This document shows positions 48,378 through 56,057 of a DNA stretch of 56,267 nucleotides, piece by piece. The stretch covers positions 1-56,267 of the forward strand of contig NZ_JANIKD010000016.1 of assembly GCF_024580955.1 (NCBI RefSeq), read 5' to 3'. The translations under genes and the position numbers were made by a program. The notes under the pieces were generated by a model. That model searched no databases. It saw nothing but the letters and a program-made list of their open reading frames with translations, and was not told where the DNA came from. Numbering within the stretch: the stretch's first letter is position 1; each line of letters opens with the position of its first letter. Origin of the DNA: Corynebacterium sp. 122RC1 (GTDB lineage Bacteria; Actinomycetota; Actinomycetes; Mycobacteriales; Mycobacteriaceae).

Positions 48378-49280
48378 ATGACTGAAACCAACACTGAAAC
48401 CAACATTGCAACAACCAAAGTGAAGCGCGGCTTGGCGGACATGCTCAAGGGCGGCGTGATCATGGATGTGGTCACGCCGGAGCAGGCACGGATTGCGGAG
48501 GACGCGGGGGCGTCGGCAGTCATGGCGCTGGAGCGCGTGCCCGCAGACATCCGTGCCCAGGGCGGCGTTGCCCGGATGTCTGACCCAGACCTCATTGAGG
48601 GGATCGTGAACGCTGTGGACATCCCGGTGATGGCGAAGGCCCGCATTGGGCACTTTGTGGAGGCGCAGATCCTGGAAGCGCTGGGGGTGGATTTCATTGA
48701 TGAGTCCGAGGTGCTCTCCCCCGCCGATTACACGCACCACATCAACAAGTGGGATTTCAAGGTGCCGTTCGTGTGCGGCGCCACCAACCTGGGCGAAGCA
48801 CTGCGGCGCATCACTGAGGGTGCGGCGATGATTCGTTCCAAGGGTGAGGCCGGCACTGGCGACGTCTCCGAGGCGGTGCGGCACCTGCGTACCATCCGCG
48901 GCGAGATCAATCACCTTCGCACCTTGGACAAGGACGAACTCTATGTGGCAGCCAAGGAGCTGCAGGCTCCGTATGACCTGGTTGCGGAGGTGGCGGCAAC
49001 CGGCAAGCTGCCCGTGGTGACGTTCGTTGCCGGCGGTGTGGCCACTCCCGCCGACGCCGCCCTGGTCCGCCAAATGGGCGCCGAGGGCGTGTTCGTGGGC
49101 TCCGGCATTTTCAAGTCCGGCAACCCCGCCGCCCGCGCGAAGGCCATCGTGGAGGCAACCACCTTGTTCGACGACCCCACCGCCCTGGCCCGCCTCTCCC
49201 GCAACCTCGGCGAGGCCATGGTGGGCATCAATGTTGCCGACGTCCCCGCACCCCACCGCCTGGCCGAACGAGGCTGGTAA
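48378..49280 (+). CDS. pdxS: Pyridoxal 5'-phosphate synthase subunit PdxS
   Basis: Predicted 300-aa lyase subunit making PLP from ribose 5-phosphate, glyceraldehyde 3-phosphate and ammonia. Signatures [20 protein letters not shown] near residue 25, [38 protein letters not shown] and [17 protein letters not shown] are clear, and the active-site Lys lies in KARIGH. ATG 48378 sits 7 bp after a CAGAAT box, suggesting a leaderless transcript. The TAATG overlap with pdxT couples them. It is controlled by PdxR from the divergent gene. Confidence 0.97.
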   Translation: MTETNTETNIATTKVKRGLADMLKGGVIMDVVTPEQARIAEDAGASAVMALERVPADIRAQGGVARMSDPDLIEGIVNAVDIPVMAKARIGHFVEAQILEALGVDFIDESEVLSPADYTHHINKWDFKVPFVCGATNLGEALRRITEGAAMIRSKGEAGTGDVSEAVRHLRTIRGEINHLRTLDKDELYVAAKELQAPYDLVAEVAATGKLPVVTFVAGGVATPADAALVRQMGAEGVFVGSGIFKSGNPAARAKAIVEATTLFDDPTALARLSRNLGEAMVGINVADVPAPHRLAERGW

Positions 49281-49861
49281 TGCGCATCGGCATCCTGGCC
49301 CTCCAGGGCGGCGTGGAAGAACACCAGGCGATGCTGGAACGCCTTGATGCGGACGTGGTGCGAGTGCGCCGCCCTCATGAGCTCGAAGGGCTGGACGGCG
49401 TGGTGATCCCCGGCGGCGAATCCTCCGTAATGGACCGCCTGGCCCGAACATTTGGCCTTGCCAACCCCCTCATGAACGCCATCGCCGCCGGCTTGCCCGT
49501 GATGGGCACCTGCGCCGGGCTGATCTACCTGGCCAAGGAGGTTCACGGCCTGGCACCCGGGCAGCAAACGCTGGGCGCGCTGGACATCACCGTGGCACGC
49601 AACAGCTTTGGCAACCAGCAGGACTCCTTTGAAACCTCCCTAGATGTGGGGCCGGTGAAAGACTTCCCCGCCGTGTTTATCCGCGCCCCGAAGGTGCTCG
49701 GGATCGGCGGTGAGGTTGCTGTGGTTGCCACGCTTCCCGACGCCACCATCGTTGGCGTGCGCTCCGGCAACCTGTTGGGGTTGAGTTTTCACCCAGAATC
49801 CACCCCTGATGTGCGTGTGCACCAGTGGTGGTTGGAGGAGTTTGTGGGGGTTAGGGGATAG
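49280..49861 (+). CDS. pdxT: Pyridoxal 5'-phosphate synthase glutaminase subunit PdxT
   Basis: Predicted 193-aa class I glutaminase that feeds ammonia to PdxS. The nucleophile Cys is in VMGTCAGLIYLAKE near residue 78. The His-Glu pair is in LGLSFHPESTPD near 171, and IPGGESSVMDRLA binds glutamine. It starts within the pdxS stop (TAATG) and is followed by a strong hairpin. The pair is the deoxyxylulose-independent route to vitamin B6. Confidence 0.97.
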   Translation: MRIGILALQGGVEEHQAMLERLDADVVRVRRPHELEGLDGVVIPGGESSVMDRLARTFGLANPLMNAIAAGLPVMGTCAGLIYLAKEVHGLAPGQQTLGALDITVARNSFGNQQDSFETSLDVGPVKDFPAVFIRAPKVLGIGGEVAVVATLPDATIVGVRSGNLLGLSFHPESTPDVRVHQWWLEEFVGVRG

Positions 49862-49863
49862 AA

Positions 49864-49917
49864 AAACACCGAGCAATGTTGTGGCTTGTCCCCAAATCAC
49901 AACATCACTCGGTGTTA
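49864..49917 (+). terminator. Long hairpin after pdxT
   Basis: AACACCGAG..AATGTTGTG pairs with CACAACAT..ACTCGGTGTT around a CTTGTCCCCAAAT loop, leaving one unpaired base per arm. It is followed only by TTACTG, so it may act in both directions. Confidence 0.7.
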
Positions 49918-50065
49918 CTGTCCCGCCCAGCCGGAGCGGGCAGGACTCACGGCCCTAATCGAAGCTACCCACAACGAAGGGCCGTGGCTTTTGCCACCCG
50001 CCCAATTCAACTCAACAGCGGTTGGTTGGATTGGGCGGGTGAAGTCACTTTCCCTTTGTGGGGGT

Positions 50066-50491
50066 TTAGCTTTCCTTGCGGCGGCGGGTCACCAGCAGCA
50101 GTGCACCTGCAGCAGAAGCAAGCAGTGCAGCGGCAAGAGCAGCTACCACACCGGACACACCGGTGTTCGCCAACGCACCACGCACACCCTTAGCAGGCTG
50201 CTGACCCTGCTCACCCTGGTTGCTCTGGTTTGCACCAGCAGAACCATTGCTGGAACCATTCGAGGAACCATTAGCCAAACCACCGATGATCGCACCACCG
50301 ATAATCCACGGCAACCACGAACCGCCACAGTTAGAGGAACCACCATCACCAGGGGTAGAAGGCGTGTTGTTTGCAGAATCCTTCGAGCTCGTAACCTTAT
50401 CAATCTCAAGATTACAAATCTTCACAGATTTGCAGCCCACTTCTTGGGGTGGGCACACCGAGCACATCCTTTTGACTTCGTAGGTCACCAT
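50066..50491 (-). CDS. Short LANTG-anchored protein without signal peptide; probable fragment of a surface-protein gene
   Basis: Open frame of 141 residues. The N-terminal 30 residues contain five Cys in MCSVCPPQEVGCKSVKICN. A Ser/Gly/Asn-rich spacer follows with an internal hydrophobic stretch (WLPWIIGGAIIGGLA), and the end is a sorting signal: LANTG, a hydrophobic helix (VVAALAAALLASAAGALLLV) and the tail TRRRKES. No signal peptide exists, and an in-frame TAG directly precedes the ATG, so a longer ancestral gene has likely been cut. It could also be a functional small protein exported by another route. Related anchors occur at 52270 and 56058. Confidence 0.55.
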   Translation of the reverse strand: MVTYEVKRMCSVCPPQEVGCKSVKICNLEIDKVTSSKDSANNTPSTPGDGGSSNCGGSWLPWIIGGAIIGGLANGSSNGSSNGSAGANQSNQGEQGQQPAKGVRGALANTGVSGVVAALAAALLASAAGALLLVTRRRKES

Positions 50492-50717
50492 CTAAGGGCT
50501 CACGCCTCTTAAACTTCGAACCCTTTGCCGTTTATTAGTATCGTGACTTGAATATTCATTAGTGGTAGCCCCGGACAACGATCTAAAGAAGCCGCTGCCG
50601 CGCAGAGGCCGCCTCGAATCCAGAGTGGAGCAGCATAAGCCAACTGAAATTGGTGAATGAATCCCTATGTCAGACCTGATTTCCCTAAAGCCCCCGCCCC
50701 GGACCCACGGTAAAGAA

Positions 50718-50750
50718 AACCCCAGCTCAAACATACTCTGAGCTGGGGTT
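50718..50750 (-). terminator. Terminator following a truncated tRNA
   Basis: AACCCCAGCTCA and TGAGCTGGGGTT form a perfect 12-bp stem; on the minus strand it is followed by TTCTTTA. It lies 7 bp beyond the tRNA remnant, as expected for a tRNA terminator. Confidence 0.85.
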
Positions 50751-50756
50751 CTACTG

Positions 50757-50800
50757 TGCGCCGACCGGGACTCGAACCCGGCGCGAACCTACCGGCTAGG
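50757..50800 (-). pseudogene. 3' remnant of a tRNA gene (possible attachment-site scar)
   Basis: On the minus strand GCCGGTAGGTTCGCG is followed by a complete T-arm (CCGGGTTCGAGTCCCGG) and the 3' acceptor half TCGGCGCA. No matching D-arm, anticodon arm or 5' acceptor GCGCCGA precedes it; instead the toxin-immunity genes abut. This is the 3' third of a tRNA of undetermined identity. Integrative elements often leave such 3' ends as attachment sites. Confidence 0.75.
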
Positions 50801-51047
50801 CGGCGCTATCTCGCTGGAGCTGTTTCAGCGCTTCCAGCATCTCAATGACCGGACCGTCGGAGTAAACGCTCTCGACGAAGTCAATGACCTCTTGCGTTAG
50901 AGCTCCTACTCCAAAGGCCTCATCCAAAAGGCCGGAAATAGCAGACTCGGGTTCTCCCGCTCTTAGCGCAGATTCCGAGAGTTCTCGCGGCACTTGCGCC
51001 GGCAGCATGAGGTCCAAACTCTTGTATACATTTACGTCATCCTGCAA
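50796..51047 (-). CDS. Candidate immunity protein partner of the EndoU-like toxin
   Basis: Predicted 83-aa helical acidic protein. I see no recognised motif; helices such as ELSESALRAGEPESAISGLL and LTQEVIDFVESVYSDG are evident. The suggested start is TTG 51047, which has AAGGAGG 9 bp upstream and lies inside the end of the toxin gene, so it would be translated coupled to it. The tiny size, acidity and position after a basic EndoU-like toxin are what immunity genes show. The stop codon falls exactly at the edge of the tRNA remnant, meaning the element boundary is there. The function is inferred from context only. Confidence 0.55.
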   Translation of the reverse strand: MQDDVNVYKSLDLMLPAQVPRELSESALRAGEPESAISGLLDEAFGVGALTQEVIDFVESVYSDGPVIEMLEALKQLQRDSAA

Positions 51048-51447
51048 CTCTTTTCGCCTCCTTCGGAATAGTGTGCTCGGGGAACGCTGTATCAAAGCTC
51101 AGCTTACCGTCTGGCCGCACGTTGTACCTCGCCTGCACGAATACCCCGTCGATTTCCTTCCAAACAATCCTCTTGACTGGTTTGGCCGAATAGAATTCCG
51201 GATTCTCCAAGGCACTACGAACCGCGTCGACAATCTTCTGGTCTGTCCAGTCCTTCGGAAACTTGGATGCACCCTCGCGTTTGGAGTCCCACCGATGTCC
51301 GTCCGCCAGACTCTCGTCATGCGGCCACCCTCGGACGCTTACTCCATCGGACAACCGCTTACGGTCACCTTCGCGCAAGTCACGCCACTCATGCAGCACA
51401 TGCCCCGGCATCTTGCCCAGCGGCGGGACTTTCTCCCCCGGAAACAC
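51037..51447 (-). CDS. EndoU-like nuclease toxin domain (truncated polymorphic toxin)
   Basis: Predicted 136-aa basic protein resembling bacterial EndoU RNase tips of contact-dependent toxins: MPGHVLHEW (first His), GHRWDSKREGASKFPKDWTD (second His, Gly, Phe-Pro), QKIVDAVRSALENPE and a final strand pair VWKEIDGVFVQARYNVRPDG then FDTAFPEHTIPKE. The frame stays open about 36 codons upstream of GTG 51447 until a TGA near 51556, without a good start. It therefore looks like the C-terminal tip of a formerly larger toxin, or an orphan cassette. Family assignment is by motif pattern and moderately sure. Confidence 0.55.
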   Translation of the reverse strand: MFPGEKVPPLGKMPGHVLHEWRDLREGDRKRLSDGVSVRGWPHDESLADGHRWDSKREGASKFPKDWTDQKIVDAVRSALENPEFYSAKPVKRIVWKEIDGVFVQARYNVRPDGKLSFDTAFPEHTIPKEAKRVAG

Positions 51448-51608
51448 TGTCGAGATGCCGTTCCCCTCGTAGCGGGGGATGCGACAGTACGAAAGGCGTG
51501 GCCACTCAATGTTTTGTCCAGCCTGCTGGCGGCGCGCGCGGTTGAAGGTGATTGGTCAGTCAATTCGCTTCTTTCTTTTGTTCCTTCTCCGTTCCACTGG
51601 TTTAATTC

Positions 51609-51646
51609 GTTCGCAATCCGTTCGCAGTTTGTTCGTTTCACGTTCG
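51609..51646. repeat. Four GTTCG words at exact 11-bp spacing
   Basis: GTTCG begins at 51609, 51620, 51631 and 51642, each 11 bp apart, in front of tRNA-Arg. Helically phased short direct repeats are typical of integrase arm sites or other cooperative protein-binding sites; the function here is unknown. Confidence 0.7.
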
Positions 51647-51703
51647 TACCCACCTTGAGCCACCTCGGCAAACATGGGACTACTTTTCCGACAGGTCAAA
51701 CAC

Positions 51704-51752
51704 AAAAAACCCCAAGCCGGTCCGCCACTCATGGCTTTCTAGCTGGGGTTTT
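51704..51752 (-). terminator. Terminator of tRNA-Arg copy 1
   Basis: On the minus strand AACCCCAGCT and GCTTGGGGTT can pair around a 26-base loop, followed by TTTT directly at 51707-51704. It lies 7 bp beyond the tRNA. Confidence 0.75.
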
Positions 51753-51758
51753 GTTTGG

Positions 51759-51831
51759 TGCGCCCGGAGGGATTCGAACCCCCAACCTTCTGATCCGTAG
51801 TCAGATGCTCTATCCGTTGAGCTACGGGCGC
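51759..51831 (-). tRNA. tRNA-Arg (anticodon ACG), copy 1
   Basis: 73-nt class I tRNA with acceptor GCGCCCG/CGGGCGC, D-arm GCTCAACGGATAGAGC, anticodon stem-loop CTGACTACGGATCAG (ACG), T-arm GGGGGTTCGAATCCCTC. CCA is not encoded. It is identical to the copy at 54527. A34 is the TadA substrate. Confidence 0.96.
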
Positions 51832-51836
51832 AAGTT

Positions 51837-52153
51837 GGCTTTGCAACGAGAAAGAACATTACTCCAACCCAAGTGGAAAGTACAAATCTGCTGGCCAGAG
51901 CTAAAAAATTTGCGTTTCACTGAACTTGAGCACGAGTTGGCATTTGGCAGCCAAGACACTGGTACGTTGTCCTCGGGGCAATGCGGTTATCAGAGCGTCG
52001 GCAAGCGAGCGCAAGGATACGGGAACCGACGCCACCATCTCAGCCACCAACGTCAAAGCTGTGCGAGAGCCTTCTTGATCGGCGGTGCTGAAAGTTCCCT
52101 CTCCTCAACATCAGTCCTTGCAGCAAGGGCCTTGCGCGTTTATGCCACAAAAT
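51837..52153. other. Gene-free stretch between tRNA-Arg copy 1 and the adhesin gene
   Basis: No supported gene or RNA. Frames on both strands are interrupted, and I recognise no protein fragment with confidence. It may hold the promoter of tRNA-Arg copy 1. Confidence 0.5.
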
Positions 52154-52192
52154 GCTCAAGGGCCTACCCCAGTCTTTGGGGCAGACCCTTGA
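52154..52192 (-). terminator. Terminator of the LANTG adhesin gene
   Basis: CTCAAGGG-CCTACCCCA and TTGGGGCAGA-CCCTTGAG form a long hairpin with a GTCT loop; the minus strand continues CATTTTGTGG. It lies 77 bp after the gene's stop. Confidence 0.75.
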
Positions 52193-52269
52193 GAACGGAC
52201 TTGCCATTTCACTAGCTCAGTAGCAAATCACTTTAAAGCGAGGAGATGGAATTACTCCTAGGCTTATTA

Positions 52270-54270
52270 CTAGTCATTGAGGCAACGACGCTTGATAACC
52301 AACAGGCCAGCAGCCGTCACGATGAGGATGCCTGTGATCGCGATGCCCATCACGCTTACACCAGTGTTAGCCAGCACACCCCTCTCCCGAGCAGCTTGTG
52401 ACTTTGCCGGCTGCTGTGAAGTGTTCGCTGCAGTTGGTTGTACGGCTTGCTGTGGGGTGTTCGTTGCAGGTGGCTGAGTACCGATTGGCACTGGCAGCGG
52501 GATCACAATTTGTGAAGGTTCTGCAGTCGGAGTTGGTGCCTCCGTGGTGGTGGCTTCGGTGTAGAAGCTCACCGTGGTGGGGTTTGGCATATCCAGGCCG
52601 CGCACGTTAGTGAAGGACGCAGACATGGTGGTGTACGTGCGGTGGTTCGCACGGGTTTCAGCTTCCTGAACGTTGCCGTTCGCGTCCGTCACACCAGTGG
52701 TGGGGTTGTCGGTTGGAGATTCCGTGGACTCAACAGGAATCTCGATCGTGCAGCTCGTGCCACCTTCAGGCATAAAACCTTCTCGGACAGAAATCCCGGT
52801 GTTGTCTTCGCTGATCGTGATCTTGGCGGTGTTGTTCGTGGTCGTCTGAGTTACATCGTTACACACGAACTTCGGGTCACCGGCAAACTTCAGACCGGTT
52901 GGCAACACGTTATCGAACTGCCAACCGTACTTGGAGGAGTTCTCATCGGTGTTGGTGATGGTGTAGGTGATAGTCGTTTTTTCGGGGTACAGGAGCGTAT
53001 CACGGTCCGCCGGATCAACGCCCTCGTGAGTACTCGCATCCGTCTCATTCCACGTGCCGTAGTGAACGTCGAGCTGTGGGGTGACGTCGTAAATGCGAAC
53101 GTTGTCGAAGGCACCGTCGTTACCGGAACCACTTGGGTTCAGGTTACGGAGGGTGTATTTCACGTTGTTGCCGCTGGTCAAGAAGGAACCACTTGCCAGG
53201 TAGGTACCCGCGAACACGTCTACGTTCGTACCGCCCGCATCAGGCATGGTCGTGCTCACGGAAGCTGGGGCCGAACAAGGATTGATCACATGGGATGCAA
53301 TCTTGGTGAAGTACTCAACGGTAGACCCATCAGCGTTGGTGGTGGTGGAGGTCTTGCGGATCCAGTCCACGCCCTCCACGCCAGTTGTTGGCTCGGTGGT
53401 CATGTTGAATACCTGGGAGATCCACAGGCCATCGTTGTGCTTGTTATCTGGCGCGAATTCATATCCAACAGGCAACACGAGATCCTGAGCGCCATCGTAG
53501 GAGGGGCCTTCAAACGAGACCGCGTTGTCCACCACGGTCGCGATGTCGTTATTCACCACAACTTGGTCAACGAGCAGCTTCTCAGACTCAGCGTTACCCG
53601 AGTCATCGAAATTCTGGTAGGTGAACACCAGCGCAGGATGGGTGTGCTTCCTGTCTGCGCGGTAGCAGTTCATGTTTGCCACATCAACGCCGTAGGTCAG
53701 GAAGCGATCCTTAACCACAGCGGTAACCTGTGGGGTGACAGTGGCATTCAACATCGCCGCACCGTAGGCGGTGGTTCGGGTGTTCTGAGTGCCCGAGGTG
53801 TAGGCGCCAACTGCGCTTGGCGATTCGGTGAATGGGCCAACTGAGCCAACAACCTTTTTCAGGTTGGTGTAGAAGTTTTCGTAGGTAGCATTACCTGGCG
53901 CGCCGTTAGGGCACAAAGCAGGGTCAGTTACCCATGGATCATCGGAGTCCAATACCAGACCGTTGCAGAAATCCGTCCGGGCCCATGCACCTTCGGCGGT
54001 GTACTTCTGGCCATCATTATTCAGGCCCTGATTACTTTGACCTGCACCACCGGTGTAATTGGTGAGAGATAGCGGCGCATTTTGGTCGGTGCGGTTTTCA
54101 AAGCCCTCCCAGAAAATGACAGTCTTGTCCTGCAAAACGCCCGGCTGGCCAGCCCCTTCAGCGGCCATTGCAAGAGGTGCTTGCGCAAAATTGACCACAG
54201 TGACACCTGTGGCCGCAACGGCTGCCGCGCCTAAAGCGCCAAAAACACGCTTCACTCGCTTATTCGACAT
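52270..54270 (-). CDS. LANTG-anchored secreted surface protein (adhesin-like)
   Basis: Predicted 666-aa cell-wall protein. The signal peptide occupies residues 1-37 (MSNKRVKRVFGALGAAAVAA to AQAPLAMAAEG). A long beta-rich ectodomain follows, with Tyr/Trp-containing segments (VIFWEGFENRTDQNAP) and Cys pairs. Residues about 420-560 resemble DUF11/prealbumin-like repeats of surface proteins (TTITYTITNTDENSSKYGWQ, VLPTGLKFAGDPKFVCND). A Thr/Pro/Gln-rich spacer precedes LANTG, a hydrophobic helix and RRCLND. LAxTG motifs are used by class E sortases of high-GC actinobacteria; no sortase gene is in this window. The gene stands alone between identical tRNA-Arg genes, an accessory location. Confidence 0.85.
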   Translation of the reverse strand: MSNKRVKRVFGALGAAAVAATGVTVVNFAQAPLAMAAEGAGQPGVLQDKTVIFWEGFENRTDQNAPLSLTNYTGGAGQSNQGLNNDGQKYTAEGAWARTDFCNGLVLDSDDPWVTDPALCPNGAPGNATYENFYTNLKKVVGSVGPFTESPSAVGAYTSGTQNTRTTAYGAAMLNATVTPQVTAVVKDRFLTYGVDVANMNCYRADRKHTHPALVFTYQNFDDSGNAESEKLLVDQVVVNNDIATVVDNAVSFEGPSYDGAQDLVLPVGYEFAPDNKHNDGLWISQVFNMTTEPTTGVEGVDWIRKTSTTTNADGSTVEYFTKIASHVINPCSAPASVSTTMPDAGGTNVDVFAGTYLASGSFLTSGNNVKYTLRNLNPSGSGNDGAFDNVRIYDVTPQLDVHYGTWNETDASTHEGVDPADRDTLLYPEKTTITYTITNTDENSSKYGWQFDNVLPTGLKFAGDPKFVCNDVTQTTTNNTAKITISEDNTGISVREGFMPEGGTSCTIEIPVESTESPTDNPTTGVTDANGNVQEAETRANHRTYTTMSASFTNVRGLDMPNPTTVSFYTEATTTEAPTPTAEPSQIVIPLPVPIGTQPPATNTPQQAVQPTAANTSQQPAKSQAARERGVLANTGVSVMGIAITGILIVTAAGLLVIKRRCLND

Positions 54271-54307
54271 ATTCTCTTCGGCCCTTTCCTAAGCCCGAAA
54301 TCCCCAG

Positions 54308-54345
54308 TTACCTGCGAAAATACTTTCCTTAGTAAACGCAGGTAA
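54308..54345. promoter_or_regulatory. Inverted repeat in the adhesin promoter region
   Basis: TTACCTGCG (54308-54316) and CGCAGGTAA (54337-54345) are perfect inverted 9-bp arms 20 bp apart, 38-75 bp before the adhesin ATG, in an A/T-rich segment. They form an operator candidate. Confidence 0.45.
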
Positions 54346-54377
54346 TGAAAGACTAAAAGTACCCGCGAATCCTACCC

Positions 54378-54405
54378 AACGAGGTTGGAATTATCCAACC
54401 TCGTT
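54378..54405 (-). terminator. Hairpin downstream of tRNA-Arg copy 2
   Basis: AACGAGGTTGGA-ATTA-TCCAACCTCGTT is a perfect 12-bp stem between the tRNA and the adhesin gene. There is no strong T-run on the minus strand; termination or transcript processing is inferred. Confidence 0.55.
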
Positions 54406-54526
54406 TCCTGTTAAATCTAGCCAATTTGTTTTCGAGCATGCAACGCGAAACGCAGACTTAACGAAATACACAATAATCCCAAGCAAAGATGCCAGTTCAA
54501 CATCTTCACGAGGGATTTTTTGTTGG

Positions 54527-54599
54527 TGCGCCCGGAGGGATTCGAACCCCCAACCTTCTGATCCGTAGTCAGATGCTCTATCCGTTGAGCTACGGGCGC
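54527..54599 (-). tRNA. tRNA-Arg (anticodon ACG), copy 2
   Basis: Identical over all 73 nt to the copy at 51759, plus four matching bases at its 3' side and five at its 5' side. The further flanks differ. Confidence 0.96.
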
Positions 54600-54644
54600 A
54601 AGTTCCACCAGGCCCGGTGAAACGCTCCCAACAAGTGGGAGGAG

Positions 54645-54733
54645 CGGAGACGAGAGGATTTGAACCTCCGGACCTGCGTAAACAAGTCAACTCCTTAGCA
54701 GGGAGCCCCATTCGGCCGCTCTGGCACGTCTCC
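54645..54733 (-). tRNA. tRNA-Ser (anticodon GCT)
   Basis: Class II tRNA: acceptor GGAGACG/CGTCTCC, anticodon stem-loop CTCCCTGCTAAGGAG (GCT), long variable arm TTGACTTGTTTACGCAGGTC, T-arm CGGAGGTTCAAATCCTCT. CCA is not encoded. Confidence 0.95.
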
Positions 54734-54811
54734 AGCGATCCTTTGAAGAAAAGATCTCGCTCAATACTACCCATCAAGGCGCAGAGCACCAAACCGGCTA
54801 TGATGAGCTGC

Positions 54812-55870
54812 ATGTTCCGTGAAGATCTCGCCTCCATCCCATCCTATGTTCCCGGTAAGCGCCTTCCTGACGCCCTCAAGCTCTCCTCCAACGAGGTCAC
54901 GCAGGGGCCGCTGCCCAGCGTGCGGGAGGCTATGGTCTTGGCGGCGTCGGCAGTGAATAGGTACCCAGACATGGGGGCACTTGACCTGCGCGAAGCCCTG
55001 GCCGAGCAGCTTCAGGTTGGGATGGATCAGGTGGCGGTGGGGTGCGGGTCGTCGGCGTTGTGCCAGCAGCTCGTGCAAATCACTGCGGGGCCTGGCGACG
55101 AAGTGGTGTTCCCCTGGCGCAGCTTTGAGGCCTACCCGATCTTTACCCAGGTCACGGGCGCTACCCCGCGGCCGGTGCCGCTGACCGAGGACGGTTTCAA
55201 TGACCTCGATGCCATGGCGGAGGCGATCACTGATCGCACGCGCCTCATTTTTGTGTGCAACCCCAACAACCCCACCGGCACCGTGGTCCCTGAACAGGCA
55301 TTTCTGGATTTCATGGACCGCGTGCCCGCGAACGTCATTGTGGCACTGGATGAGGCCTACACCGAATACGTGCGCACCGAGGACACGCCGCTGACCACCG
55401 AGCTGATCAGCCGCTACCCCAACCTGGTGGGCCTGCGGACCTTCTCCAAGGCGTATGGGCTGGCCGGGCTGCGGGTGGGCTACGCCTTTGGGCAGGCCGA
55501 TGTAATTGACGCGCTCAACAAAGTGGCGCTGCCGTTTGGTGTAAATGCGGTGGCGCAGGTGGCGGCGGTGGAGTCGCTCGCCCAGGCCGATGCCCTCATG
55601 GAACGCACCGACGAAGTGGCGCAGGAACGTGTTCGGGTAACCGCAGCGCTCGGGCTGGAGGGGATCAGCGGGGAGTCTCAGGCGAACTTTGTGTGGGTGC
55701 CCGCGGATTGCGAGGCAATTGGTGGGTTGGAGCCGTTTGCACTGGCTGAAGCCCTGGCGGCGCACAGCGTGTTGGTGCGGGCATTCCCCGAGGGGGTACG
55801 AATTACCGTGACAACTTCTGAAGAATCGGATCAGCTTATCGCTGCGTGGCAGGAGGTTGTTGGGGCGTAG
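54812..55870 (+). CDS. pat: Aromatic/histidinol-phosphate-type aminotransferase (Pat)
   Basis: Predicted 352-aa PLP aminotransferase nearly colinear with C. glutamicum Pat, which makes phenylalanine and tyrosine. DALKLSSNEVTQGPLPSVRE near residue 20, VNRYPDMGALDLREALA, GCGSSALCQQLVQ, FVCNPNNPTGTV, VALDEAYTEYV and the Schiff-base Lys in LRTFSKAYGLAGLRVGY are visible. I prefer ATG 54812 (MFREDLASIP) because a TATGAT box lies exactly 7 bp upstream, a leaderless start; ATGs at 54800 and 54803 overlap that box. It acts after TyrA-type prephenate metabolism. A terminator is shared with the convergent LANTG gene. Confidence 0.93.
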   Translation: MFREDLASIPSYVPGKRLPDALKLSSNEVTQGPLPSVREAMVLAASAVNRYPDMGALDLREALAEQLQVGMDQVAVGCGSSALCQQLVQITAGPGDEVVFPWRSFEAYPIFTQVTGATPRPVPLTEDGFNDLDAMAEAITDRTRLIFVCNPNNPTGTVVPEQAFLDFMDRVPANVIVALDEAYTEYVRTEDTPLTTELISRYPNLVGLRTFSKAYGLAGLRVGYAFGQADVIDALNKVALPFGVNAVAQVAAVESLAQADALMERTDEVAQERVRVTAALGLEGISGESQANFVWVPADCEAIGGLEPFALAEALAAHSVLVRAFPEGVRITVTTSEESDQLIAAWQEVVGA

Positions 55871-55995
55871 GGGGTAGGCAAGTTTCTTTTGGGCTTTGTG
55901 CCCCTTTGCCGCTGTTCATCCGTCTGTCTTGGTGTGGTGCAGCGGGATTTTCGTTCTGCCTCCCGGCCTACTCATACTTCTTCCCCCTGACGCAA

Positions 55996-56029
55996 ATGGG
56001 CCCCTCGAGATCACACTCGAGGGGCCCAT
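55996..56029. terminator. Bidirectional terminator between pat and the LANTG gene
   Basis: A perfect 14-bp stem (ATGGGCCCCTCGAG with CTCGAGGGGCCCAT) and a 6-base loop lie between convergent genes. The minus side continues TTTGCG. Confidence 0.85.
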
Positions 56030-56057
56030 TGCGAGCTATTGACTCACCCTAGTTGGG

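Noticed and set aside
50884..52215. A 443-codon plus-strand frame across the EndoU pair and tRNA-Arg
   Set aside because: It reads through a tRNA gene and opposite the toxin pair. The part over the tRNA gives the familiar spurious peptide seen when tRNA-Arg complements are translated.
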